DNA from: Iphinoe sp. HA4291-MV1
GTDB lineage: Bacteria > Cyanobacteriota > Cyanobacteriia > Cyanobacteriales > Nostocaceae
Length of the DNA: 43,774 bases
Direction of reading: 5' to 3'
Assembly: GCA_019359415.1 (NCBI GenBank)
Contig: JAHHHH010000066.1
Coordinates: forward strand, 1 to 43,774
Both the position numbers and the translations under genes were made by a program. Below the pieces are notes generated by a model. That model made no database searches, had not been told where the DNA came from, and was given only the letters and a program-made list of their open reading frames with translations. Positions 17,884 to 24,829 of the stretch are shown here, in pieces (the stretch's first letter is position 1; each line of letters opens with the position of its first letter).

Positions 17884-18059
17884 GTAAACTTAACAGGGGT
17901 TGACTTGAGTGATGCTGTTTTAACACAGAGAGTTTCTCTCTCTTGCTCCGCGCTATTTTTGATAATGTGAATATTACTAGCGCAAACTTTACGGATGCAA
18001 TTTCTGGATGGGGTTCAAATCAAAGAACTGTGCTAAAAAGCAAGTGGTGTGAACTCTAA
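17884..18059 (+). pseudogene. Pentapeptide-repeat protein remnant with frameshift
   Basis: From 17884 one frame reads V-N-L-T-G-V-D-L-S-D-A-V-L-T-Q-R-V-S-L-S-C-S-A-L-F, with the five-residue A(N/D)Lxx rhythm. At the run of T's near 17951-17955 the frame shifts by one base and continues F-D-N-V-N-I-T-S-A-N-F-T-D-A-I-S, ending at a TAA at 18057-18059. No start or upstream repeats remain. It is a decayed C-terminal piece of a pentapeptide-repeat gene, 25 bases before purK. Confidence 0.55.
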
Positions 18060-18089
18060 AACTAACGTGGAAACTCATGATTATTTGAG

Positions 18090-19271
18090 ATGTTGTCGAT
18101 GAAGCGTGTTGGTGTCATTGGTGGCGGGCAATTAGCATGGATGATGGCAGGTGCTGCAAAGAAGTTAGGAGTTGAATTAGTGGTGCAAACTCCTAGCCTT
18201 GATGATCCAGCTGTACCCATATCAGCTAAAGATAACGTTTTTGCCCCAATTCATGACGCTAACGCCACAGATGAACTAGCTAAAAGAAGCGATGTCATCA
18301 CCTTTGAGAACGAGTTTGTTGACATTGAAGCTTTATCAAAGTTGGCACAACAAGGCGTTTGCTTCCGCCCTAAACTAGAGGCTTTGGCTCCCCTTTTAGA
18401 TAAATATCACCAACGCTGCTATTTACGCGATTTGGGTTTGCCAGTTCCTCAGTTTATCGCCATAGAACAAGAGTGGAATACAACTGCTGAAATCATCTGT
18501 ACTTCCCAATTTGGTTTTCCAGCAGTTTTAAAAGCTCGTCGCCACGGTTATGATGGTCAAGGGACTTTTATAATACAGGAAATAGAAGATTTAAAGCAAA
18601 AATTAGAATTACAAACCACAAAAAGGGTTGGAAGTCAATCTAATTTTTTATTAGAAGAATTTATTCCTTTTGAACGGGAACTAGCCGTCATTGCGGCGCG
18701 TTCTGTGAGTGGTGAAGTAGTCACTTACTCAGTTGTAGAAACCCAGCAGGAAGAACAGGTGTGTCGGCGAGTTATTGCACCTGCTGATATTTCACTGGAT
18801 GTGACCTTTGAAATAGAAAATATTGCCCACACTTTACTCAATAGTTTGGAAGCAGTGGGAGTTTTTGGCATAGAGTTATTTCTTACGGGTGGTGGCAAGG
18901 TCTTGGTGAATGAAGTAGCGCCTCGCACCCACAATTCCGGGCATTTCTCTATTGATGCTTGCGAAACTTCTCAATTCGAGCAGCACCTACGAGCAGTTTG
19001 CAGTATGCAGTTAGGTAACACAACTATGATCTGTCCTGGAACTGTGATGGTTAACCTTTTGGGGTATGAAATTTCTCAGAATGATTATATAATCAAGCGC
19101 CAACAAATAGAGCAGATTCCCCAAGCGCACGTCCACTGGTACGGAAAAACTGAATCGCGTCCTGGGCGCAAACTAGGACACGTTACCGTTTTGCTGGATA
19201 CTCAAAATCGGTCTGTTGCTATGGCGATCGCCCGAAATATAGAATATATCTGGTATCCCAATTCAACCTGA
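18090..19271 (+). CDS. purK: 5-(carboxyamino)imidazole ribonucleotide synthase
   Basis: A 393-residue ATP-grasp enzyme of purine synthesis that makes N5-CAIR from AIR, bicarbonate and ATP. Diagnostic segments are G-V-I-G-G-G-Q-L-A-W-M-M at the start, D-V-I-T-F-E-N-E-F-V in the N-terminal domain, K-A-R-R-H-G-Y-D-G-Q-G in the ATP-grasp core and N-E-V-A-P-R-T-H-N-S-G-H-F-S-I in the catalytic metal site. Length matches the family. The ATG at 18099 (MKRVGVIGG) is an equally good start. The 6S RNA gene directly downstream is the usual cyanobacterial neighbour. Confidence 0.95.
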   Translation: MLSMKRVGVIGGGQLAWMMAGAAKKLGVELVVQTPSLDDPAVPISAKDNVFAPIHDANATDELAKRSDVITFENEFVDIEALSKLAQQGVCFRPKLEALAPLLDKYHQRCYLRDLGLPVPQFIAIEQEWNTTAEIICTSQFGFPAVLKARRHGYDGQGTFIIQEIEDLKQKLELQTTKRVGSQSNFLLEEFIPFERELAVIAARSVSGEVVTYSVVETQQEEQVCRRVIAPADISLDVTFEIENIAHTLLNSLEAVGVFGIELFLTGGGKVLVNEVAPRTHNSGHFSIDACETSQFEQHLRAVCSMQLGNTTMICPGTVMVNLLGYEISQNDYIIKRQQIEQIPQAHVHWYGKTESRPGRKLGHVTVLLDTQNRSVAMAIARNIEYIWYPNST

Positions 19272-19314
19272 GCGAAACTTTCAATAGGGAACACACAAAA
19301 TCTTTTTTGAAAGC

Positions 19315-19320
19315 TATAAT
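19315..19320 (+). promoter_or_regulatory. -10 box of the 6S RNA promoter
   Basis: A perfect TATAAT, 7-8 bases before the expected RNA start. I see no good -35 hexamer at the right distance. Confidence 0.55.
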
Positions 19321-19326
19321 GGGTTT

Positions 19327-19552
19327 ATAGTACTACAACGTTGGTGACTGCCATAAAGTTTTTTGATCTATGCCCAAAGAATAAGGGAACCTCACAATTC
19401 TCGTGGCAGTAGACCGTGCTCAGTACTCGGAAACTTTAAACGAGAAACCTCGGTACCCACCTGGTTTATCCAGGTCATAAACTTAGGTAAAACGGCGTTG
19501 CGGTACACTAAAATATTTAGCTCCCTTGATCAGTTAGGACATGGGAGCTTTA
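19327..19552 (+). ncRNA. ssaA: 6S RNA (ssaA), beside purK
   Basis: Identified by position and structure. In cyanobacteria the 6S RNA gene is often adjacent to purK. Here a perfect TATAAT box is followed by ~200 bases with many complementary segments (for example ACCTGG-TTTAT-CCAGGT, and CTCGG repeats facing ACCGTG). The end is a hairpin, AGCTCCC ... GGGAGCT (19520-19550), with a T-rich tail. 6S RNA binds the RNA polymerase holoenzyme by mimicking an open promoter. The ends are approximate and no covariance search was run. A 65-codon open frame inside it is not a credible protein. Confidence 0.68.
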
Positions 19553-19795
19553 ATTATTGAAATGAGTTAACTAGCAATTCATTAAAAATTAAAAATTCTA
19601 GATATGGTACATAAACAAACTTCACATGCATTTGTGCAACTCTACACATTGATAAGCCTATTCTAAACGTCATAATTAGTGAAGAACTTTCCCAAAGTGT
19701 AAAAGAAAATCTGTGTAAAGTGATCCTAAATTAAGGTACCAATAAGAGTTAAAATCTCAAAAATTGGGTTATATTCTGGTTAAGGCTGTAAAAAT

Positions 19796-21064
19796 TTGTT
19801 ACAAAAACTGATAAATACTGTGTTTCCAGCCTCGGTTTTCAAATTAGACAACGGTTTAACCTTGATTCATCAAGAAATTGCCACAACCCCGGTTGTTGTA
19901 GCAGATATTTGGGTACGTGCAGGTGCCAACTTGGAGCCAGAACCATGGTTTGGTATGGCTCACTTTCTGGAACACATGATTTTTAAAGGTACTGCAACAT
20001 TACCACCAGGGGTATTTGATCAGAAGATTGAAAATCGTGGTGGGGTAACCAATGCGGCGACAAGCCACGATTATGCCCATTATTCTCTCACCACAGCTTC
20101 CCTTCATCTAGAAGAGACTTTGCCTCACTTGGGGGAGTTGCTGCTAAATGCAGCAATACCAGAGGATGAATTTATCCGTGAACGGGATGTTGTACTAGAG
20201 GAAATTCGTCAAGCACATGATGACCCAGATTGGATAGGATTTCACGCTCTGATCTCTAGTGTCTACCAAGATCATCCTTATGGACGTTCCATACTGGGTA
20301 GTGAGCAAGAATTGATGAGGCAATCTCCAGAAATTATGCGCTGTTTTCACCGCACTCACTATCAACCAGAAAACATGACAGTGGTGATTGTGGGTTCAAT
20401 AGCTACAGAATCTGCTTTAGAATTAGTGAGCCAGACATTTGTTGATTTTGCCGAACGCTGCTATGACTGTCCTCAAATAAAGGAGGTTGCGAAGCCTAAG
20501 TTAGCTGGAATTCGCCGTCACGAACTTTATTTGCCTCGCTTAGAGGTGGCGCGGTTGTTAATGGCTTGGATAGGACCAGGAGTAGAAGAGCTACGCACCT
20601 CTTGTGGGTTGGACTTACTTTCTGTGTTACTAGCGGAAGGACGTACTTCTCGTCTAGTGCGCGATTTGCGAGAAGAGCAGCAATTGGTGCAGGGTATTTG
20701 TAGTCATTTTTCCTTGCAACAAGACTCCAGTTTATTTACAATCTCAGCCTGGTTAGAACCAGAAAATATAGAACGTGTTGAATCTTTAATTCGTCTTCAT
20801 TTGCAAGATTTAATTGACAACGGAATTAGCGAACAGGAAATAGTTCGTTCTCAAAGATTGCTGTGTAATGACTTTGCGTTTTCCACCGAAACACCAAATC
20901 AGCTTGCAGGACTTTATGGATACTACAACACTATTGCCCAAGCTGAATTAGCAGTGACTTATCCGTGTCAAATTCAATTATATAATAGCAAACAACTGCA
21001 AAAATTAGCACAAGAGTATATTTCACCCAATCATTACGCAGTTACAGTACTCAAACCATGTTAG
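19796..21064 (+). CDS. M16 zinc peptidase, catalytic subunit
   Basis: A 422-residue M16B metallopeptidase (processing-peptidase-like). The inverted zinc motif is present: H-F-L-E-H-M-I-F-K-G-T near residue 57, with the distal Glu region E-E-I-R-Q-A-H-D-D-P-D. It would form one half of the two-subunit clam-shell that degrades or processes peptides. No upstream ATG fits, so the start is probably the TTG at 19796, with no obvious Shine-Dalgarno. The next gene encodes the partner half; the two are separated by a heptamer tandem repeat. Confidence 0.88.
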   Translation: MLQKLINTVFPASVFKLDNGLTLIHQEIATTPVVVADIWVRAGANLEPEPWFGMAHFLEHMIFKGTATLPPGVFDQKIENRGGVTNAATSHDYAHYSLTTASLHLEETLPHLGELLLNAAIPEDEFIRERDVVLEEIRQAHDDPDWIGFHALISSVYQDHPYGRSILGSEQELMRQSPEIMRCFHRTHYQPENMTVVIVGSIATESALELVSQTFVDFAERCYDCPQIKEVAKPKLAGIRRHELYLPRLEVARLLMAWIGPGVEELRTSCGLDLLSVLLAEGRTSRLVRDLREEQQLVQGICSHFSLQQDSSLFTISAWLEPENIERVESLIRLHLQDLIDNGISEQEIVRSQRLLCNDFAFSTETPNQLAGLYGYYNTIAQAELAVTYPCQIQLYNSKQLQKLAQEYISPNHYAVTVLKPC

Positions 21065-21088
21065 TTACTAGTCCTTAGATAAAGAACT

Positions 21089-21172
21089 AAGGACTAATAA
21101 CTAATGACCAATGACCAATGACCAATGACCAATGACCAATGACTAATGACTAATGACTAAGGACTAATGACT
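21089..21172 (+). repeat. Twelve-unit heptamer tandem repeat (AATGACY)
   Basis: Twelve 7-bp units with no spacers: AAGGACT, AATAACT, five AATGACC, three AATGACT, AAGGACT, AATGACT. This is a short tandemly repeated repetitive (STRR) sequence of the kind found in heterocyst-forming cyanobacteria. It fills the gap between the two M16 genes. Unit 11 (AAGGACT, 21159-21165) supplies the only Shine-Dalgarno-like sequence before the next start. Confidence 0.9.
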
Positions 21173-21174
21173 AA

Positions 21175-22482
21175 ATGACAACGGTGCAAAAATCGCATAT
21201 CAATCGCACAGTATTGAACAACGGCATTGTCGTGCTAGTGGTAGAAAATCCGGCTGCAGATATTATTGCAGCACGGATTTTTGTCCGCGCTGGTAGCTGT
21301 TATGAGAACCAGGAGCAAGCTGGGTTAGCATATCTGCTATCAGCAGTACTCACAAAAGGCTGCAATGGACTTTCTAGTTTGGACATTGCCGAACAAGTGG
21401 AGTCGGTGGGAGCGAGTTTGAGTGCAGATACTGATGCTGATTATTTTTTGCTTTCGTTGAAGACAGTCACGTCAGATTTTGCAGAAATATTGACTTTGGC
21501 GGGACGAATTTTGCGATCGCCAACATTTCCAGAAGCAGAGGTGGAACTAGAACGACGTATTGCTCTACAAGATATTCGTTCACAACAAGAGCAGCCGTTT
21601 ACCGTTGCTTTTGACCAACTCCGGAATGTCATGTACCAAAACCATCCTTATGCAAGATCGTCATTAGGAAATCAAGCCACTATGAGCTGCTTAACTCGTG
21701 CAGACTTAGTGCAGTATCATCAGACTCATTTCCGTCCAGATAATGTCGTTATTAGTCTTGCTGGACGAATCACACCAGAAAATGCGATCGCTCTTGTGGA
21801 AGAAGTTTTTGGTGATTGGCAAGCACCTTCTATGCAGCCCATCGAAATCACGTTAAATTTACCACAACTCAACGTTGAACCCCAAATCAAGATTACGCCC
21901 CAACAGACACAGCAATCTATCGTCATGCTAGGTTATTTAGGACCATCAGCGCTGTCATTGGAACCATCGGTGCTGTCAGGTGACTACGTTGCATTGAAGT
22001 TGCTGGCTACTTACTTGGGAAATGGTCTTTCTAGTCGCTTGTTTGTGGAATTGCGCGAAAAGCGCGGCTTGGCTTACGAGATTTCAGCATTTTACCCAAC
22101 ACGACTCTCAAGAGCATCATTTGTCGTTTATATGGGTACAGCACCAGAAAATACTCAAGTAGCTCTTTCTAGTTTGCGGAAGGAAGTTGATTTACTATTT
22201 ACCACACAACTAGAGGAAGACGCGCTCCAAGCAACTAAAAACAAGATACTAGGACAGTATGCCTTGGGCAAACAAACCAACGCGCAAATCGCTCATGTAT
22301 ATGGCTGGTATGAAATTTTAAGACTGGGAGTTGATTTTGATAGGGACTTTCAGGAAGCGATCGCATCTTTAAGTGCTACGGATGCAACAGCAGCTGCTTA
22401 CCGATATTTACGGGAACCTTATGTGTCACTAGTTGGTCGAGAAGAAGCGGTGAATAGTGCGGTTTTGTATTTCAATTCTTGA
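21175..22482 (+). CDS. M16 peptidase family protein, non-catalytic partner subunit
   Basis: A 435-residue M16 homologue. Where the zinc motif should be, the sequence reads A-G-L-A-Y-L-L-S-A-V-L-T-K-G, so the H-x-x-E-H ligands are missing. The C-terminal half keeps the substrate-binding Arg/Tyr stretch (L-R-E-K-R-G-L-A-Y-E-I-S-A-F-Y). This split of zinc site on one protein and Arg/Tyr on the other is known for M16B heterodimers, so it very likely pairs with the preceding gene product. Translation seems to rely on the AAGGA of a repeat unit 11 bases upstream of the ATG. Confidence 0.88.
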   Translation: MTTVQKSHINRTVLNNGIVVLVVENPAADIIAARIFVRAGSCYENQEQAGLAYLLSAVLTKGCNGLSSLDIAEQVESVGASLSADTDADYFLLSLKTVTSDFAEILTLAGRILRSPTFPEAEVELERRIALQDIRSQQEQPFTVAFDQLRNVMYQNHPYARSSLGNQATMSCLTRADLVQYHQTHFRPDNVVISLAGRITPENAIALVEEVFGDWQAPSMQPIEITLNLPQLNVEPQIKITPQQTQQSIVMLGYLGPSALSLEPSVLSGDYVALKLLATYLGNGLSSRLFVELREKRGLAYEISAFYPTRLSRASFVVYMGTAPENTQVALSSLRKEVDLLFTTQLEEDALQATKNKILGQYALGKQTNAQIAHVYGWYEILRLGVDFDRDFQEAIASLSATDATAAAYRYLREPYVSLVGREEAVNSAVLYFNS

Positions 22483-22571
22483 AGTGAAATTCAAAATACG
22501 ACTACCTATAATTGCATTATACACCAACTCCCAACACGATATTAGCATGAGATTATCCAGGGGCGATTTCC

Positions 22572-23600
22572 ATGAAAGGCAGCATGAAAACAAGTATCTT
22601 GAGTTACTTAGGGTTTCTCAACCCGTCTGTAAATTGCCGTGGAATAAAATCAGAGCAGAGGTATAAATCCTTATTTGGGATTGAAATACTGCTGTACTGT
22701 GGTGCTTCTGTGCTCCTTAGCTTCTGGGCTACAGCATCAGTTGCAGTTCAACCACAATACGTTGCACAGGTAAATTCCTCTGAAGGCATCAATCGTCCTA
22801 CTCTCCGAGTTGGTAGCAAAGGAGAGCGTGTCACAGAACTTCAAGCAGCTTTAAAACTTTTGGGCTTCTACACAGACACAGTAGACGGGGTTTATAACGA
22901 AAGTACTGCTCAGGCGGTTTCCCGCTTTCAGCAAGCCGCTGGCTTGAAAGCAAATGGCGTTGTTGACGCAACAACATGGCAACGGCTCTTTCCAGGTGAA
23001 CCAATAGTAGCATCATCTGGCTCGTCACCTAACTCTACAAGCAGGTTTCCTGTTCCGTCTGGAACTTCTAACACCAATAAAGTTGTTCCCACTTCTGATT
23101 CAAGAACTGTAATATCAACAACTAACAACACAACAGCTGCTAGTTCCAAACCTGAGCCACGACCTACTACAACACGCAATACAACTGCTAATTCACAGAG
23201 GACATACGTACGACAATCAACATCAACCCGCTCAGACTCAACTCGTTCTGAGCAAACAACTCGTATTCAGCAAAGCGATCGCTCAGGCTCAACTCGTTCT
23301 GAGCAAACAACTCGTACACAACAATCCTCTCGTCCTAGCTCAACAACTCGTACTCAAAAAATCTCTTCAATTCAATACACTCCAAAAGGATTACCGATAT
23401 TACGTTTAGGAATGAGTGGTTCTGAGGTTGTTAAGTTACAAAAAGGACTACAAAGACTCGGTTTTTTGAAAGCAGACAAAGTTGATGGTGATTTTGGCGC
23501 AACAACCGAGGCTGCAGTCATAGCTTTACAAAAGCGCTATGGTTTGGACGCTGACGGTGTTGTTGGAGGAGAAACTTGGGAGATTCTCACAAAACGCTGA
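22572..23600 (+). CDS. Envelope protein with two peptidoglycan-binding domains
   Basis: A 342-residue protein. A hydrophobic segment at ~37-58 acts as signal or anchor. A first PG_binding_1 domain follows (L-R-V-G-S-K-G-E-R-V-T-E-L-Q-A-A-L-K ... V-D-G-V-Y ... G-V-V-D-A-T-T-W). The middle ~120 residues are Ser/Thr/Arg-rich with repeats of T-R-S-E-Q-T-T-R and Q-Q-S, likely unstructured. A second PG_binding_1 domain (L-R-L-G-M-S-G-S-E-V-V-K-L-Q ... V-D-G-D-F-G ... G-V-V-G-G-E-T-W) ends the protein. There is no catalytic domain, so it is probably a wall-binding linker. Confidence 0.85.
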   Translation: MKGSMKTSILSYLGFLNPSVNCRGIKSEQRYKSLFGIEILLYCGASVLLSFWATASVAVQPQYVAQVNSSEGINRPTLRVGSKGERVTELQAALKLLGFYTDTVDGVYNESTAQAVSRFQQAAGLKANGVVDATTWQRLFPGEPIVASSGSSPNSTSRFPVPSGTSNTNKVVPTSDSRTVISTTNNTTAASSKPEPRPTTTRNTTANSQRTYVRQSTSTRSDSTRSEQTTRIQQSDRSGSTRSEQTTRTQQSSRPSSTTRTQKISSIQYTPKGLPILRLGMSGSEVVKLQKGLQRLGFLKADKVDGDFGATTEAAVIALQKRYGLDADGVVGGETWEILTKR

Positions 23601-23685
23601 GGATGCTATGACGGTTGGTGGTGTTGAATACACCATAAGATAGAGGAGCACGGTATGCTCATTGGTGTCAACTTAACTGTGAAAA

Positions 23686-23723
23686 ACAGATCCCCGACAA
23701 CTCTTACGAAGTCGGGGATCTGT
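23686..23723. repeat. Hairpin repeat (GATCCCCGAC family), copy 1
   Basis: ACAGATCCCCGAC (23686-23698) and GTCGGGGATCTGT (23711-23723) with loop AACTCTTACGAA. An almost identical copy, with the same loop, lies at 24601-24646 and a third at 33696-33731. It ends 51 bases before the PIN gene. Confidence 0.8.
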
Positions 23724-23774
23724 GTCTTTCAATTTTCATAAATCAAATAAGATCGCTATAGTAGAGACTGTGGC

Positions 23775-24224
23775 ATGACCAGGGTTTATTTAGATACGAG
23801 TATTTATAACCGCCCCTTTGATGACCAGACACAGCCAAAGATATTTTTGGAAACACAAGCAGTCATTTTAATTTTGCAAATGGTCGAAGCTGAATTAATT
23901 GAGTTAGTCAGTTCCTCAGTTTTAGAATATGAAAATAGTCGTAATCCTTTTGCCATTAATCAACAGGCAATGCAGCGATACTTACAAATGGCTGTTATGA
24001 AACAACAGGTAAACCATACCATAAAAAAAAGAGCAGAACAACTAGAAAAACAAGGAATTCAAGTCGTTGATTCTCTTCACGTAGCTTGTGCAGAAGTATC
24101 CAACAGCGATTATTTTATCACCTGTGATAAACGACTAATTAATCGCAGTCAGGGATTAACACTTCAAGTCATAAACCCAACCGATTTTATTTTGGAGATA
24201 GAAGATGACAATCAAAGTTCTTAA
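23775..24224 (+). CDS. PIN-domain ribonuclease, toxin-like
   Basis: A 149-residue PIN-fold protein. The N-terminal V-Y-L-D-T-S-I-Y-N-R-P-F-D holds the first catalytic Asp (residue 7); later acidic positions are V-V-D-S-L-H-V-A-C-A-E (Asp and Glu) and I-T-C-D-K-R-L. This is the metal-binding set of PIN ribonucleases, many of which are toxins of VapBC-like modules. The following 72-codon gene overlaps it by 20 bases, as toxin-antitoxin partners often do. The usual order (antitoxin first) is reversed here, so the pairing is an inference. The pair is bracketed by two matching hairpin repeats. Confidence 0.8.
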   Translation: MTRVYLDTSIYNRPFDDQTQPKIFLETQAVILILQMVEAELIELVSSSVLEYENSRNPFAINQQAMQRYLQMAVMKQQVNHTIKKRAEQLEKQGIQVVDSLHVACAEVSNSDYFITCDKRLINRSQGLTLQVINPTDFILEIEDDNQSS

Positions 24225-24423
24225 CGAGCAGCAGATTTTACAAGAAGCAATGCTTGTTTTGATGACACATTTAGAACCATCAAAAGTTTTGCGGTTTTGG
24301 GCATCTTGTAGGCTTGGTGAAGGGGATTATCTCAAAATTAAAGAACAACTCTTTGCTACTGAAACCGTTGCCAGTTTGTACGAAAAAATAAAAGAATACG
24401 AGAATTCAGGTTATAATAAGTAG
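24205..24423 (+). CDS. Small partner protein of the PIN gene
   Basis: A 72-residue protein starting MTIKVLNEQQ, overlapping the end of the PIN gene by 20 bases in another frame. I do not recognise a family. The sequence is mostly helical (I-L-Q-E-A-M-L-V-L-M-T-H-L-E-P-S-K-V-L-R-F-W) with a charged C-terminus, and shows no DNA-binding motif. The overlap and size make it the likely antitoxin or accessory partner, translated by coupling from the PIN gene. Confidence 0.65.
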   Translation: MTIKVLNEQQILQEAMLVLMTHLEPSKVLRFWASCRLGEGDYLKIKEQLFATETVASLYEKIKEYENSGYNK

Positions 24424-24439
24424 AATAGCACGATTAATT

Positions 24440-24540
24440 CACACTCTGTCCGCCGCGAGTGGAACGTGGACCCAGACCCCGTTCGCCGTTAGGCGTGGCG
24501 CAAGGCATAGGGGGTTTCTCGCAGGATAGCAATCGCAAAA
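24440..24540. repeat. GC-rich interspersed repeat-like segment
   Basis: A short GC-rich block (CCGCCGCGAGTGGAACG ... GGGGGTTTCTCGC) in AT-rich surroundings, with no coding frame. Its style is that of dispersed cyanobacterial repeats; related GC-rich blocks occur at ~37600-37690 and ~40843-40961. Confidence 0.35.
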
Positions 24541-24600
24541 ATTACAGCGACTTTATATTTTGTTACATATAGCAATCCTATTTGATTTATGAAAATTAAA

Positions 24601-24646
24601 AAACACAGATCCCCGACAACTCTTACGAAGTCGGGGATCTGTGTTT
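24601..24646. repeat. Hairpin repeat (GATCCCCGAC family), copy 2
   Basis: AAACACAGATCCCCGAC and GTCGGGGATCTGTGTTT form a 17-bp stem with a 12-base loop identical to that of copy 1. A T-run follows, so it may also terminate transcription. Confidence 0.8.
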
Positions 24647-24667
24647 TTCACTAATGATTTAGGACTG

Positions 24668-24820
24668 ATATCATGTCCGGTTGATTAGTTGTGATTCCCG
24701 CAATATCTGTACCCCACCCCTTAATCCCCTCCCGTTAGTAAGGGGAGGGGCGGTCTTGGCGCAAGACAAAACCGGGGTGGGGTTGTGCGGGATTTATAAG
24801 CAATTAACCGGACATGATAT
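24668..24820. mobile_element. MITE-like palindromic element beside clpC
   Basis: The outer ends ATATCATGTCCGGTT and AACCGGACATGATAT are perfect inverted repeats; with mismatches the arms extend to about 35 bp (…TTCCCGCA / TGCGGGA…). The centre carries GGGGAGGGGCGGT and AAAACCGGGGTGGGG, a block seen again at 29188-29230. There is no coding capacity. It ends 10 bases past the clpC stop, so it lies in the clpC 3' region. Confidence 0.7.
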
Positions 24821-24829
24821 GATTGAATA

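Noticed and set aside
19363-19560. 65-codon plus-strand frame
   Set aside because: Falls within the 6S RNA candidate and ends in its terminator hairpin.
21089-21172. Replication origin or plasmid iterons
   Set aside because: The 7-bp units are typical STRR sequence and no initiator gene or DnaA boxes are nearby.
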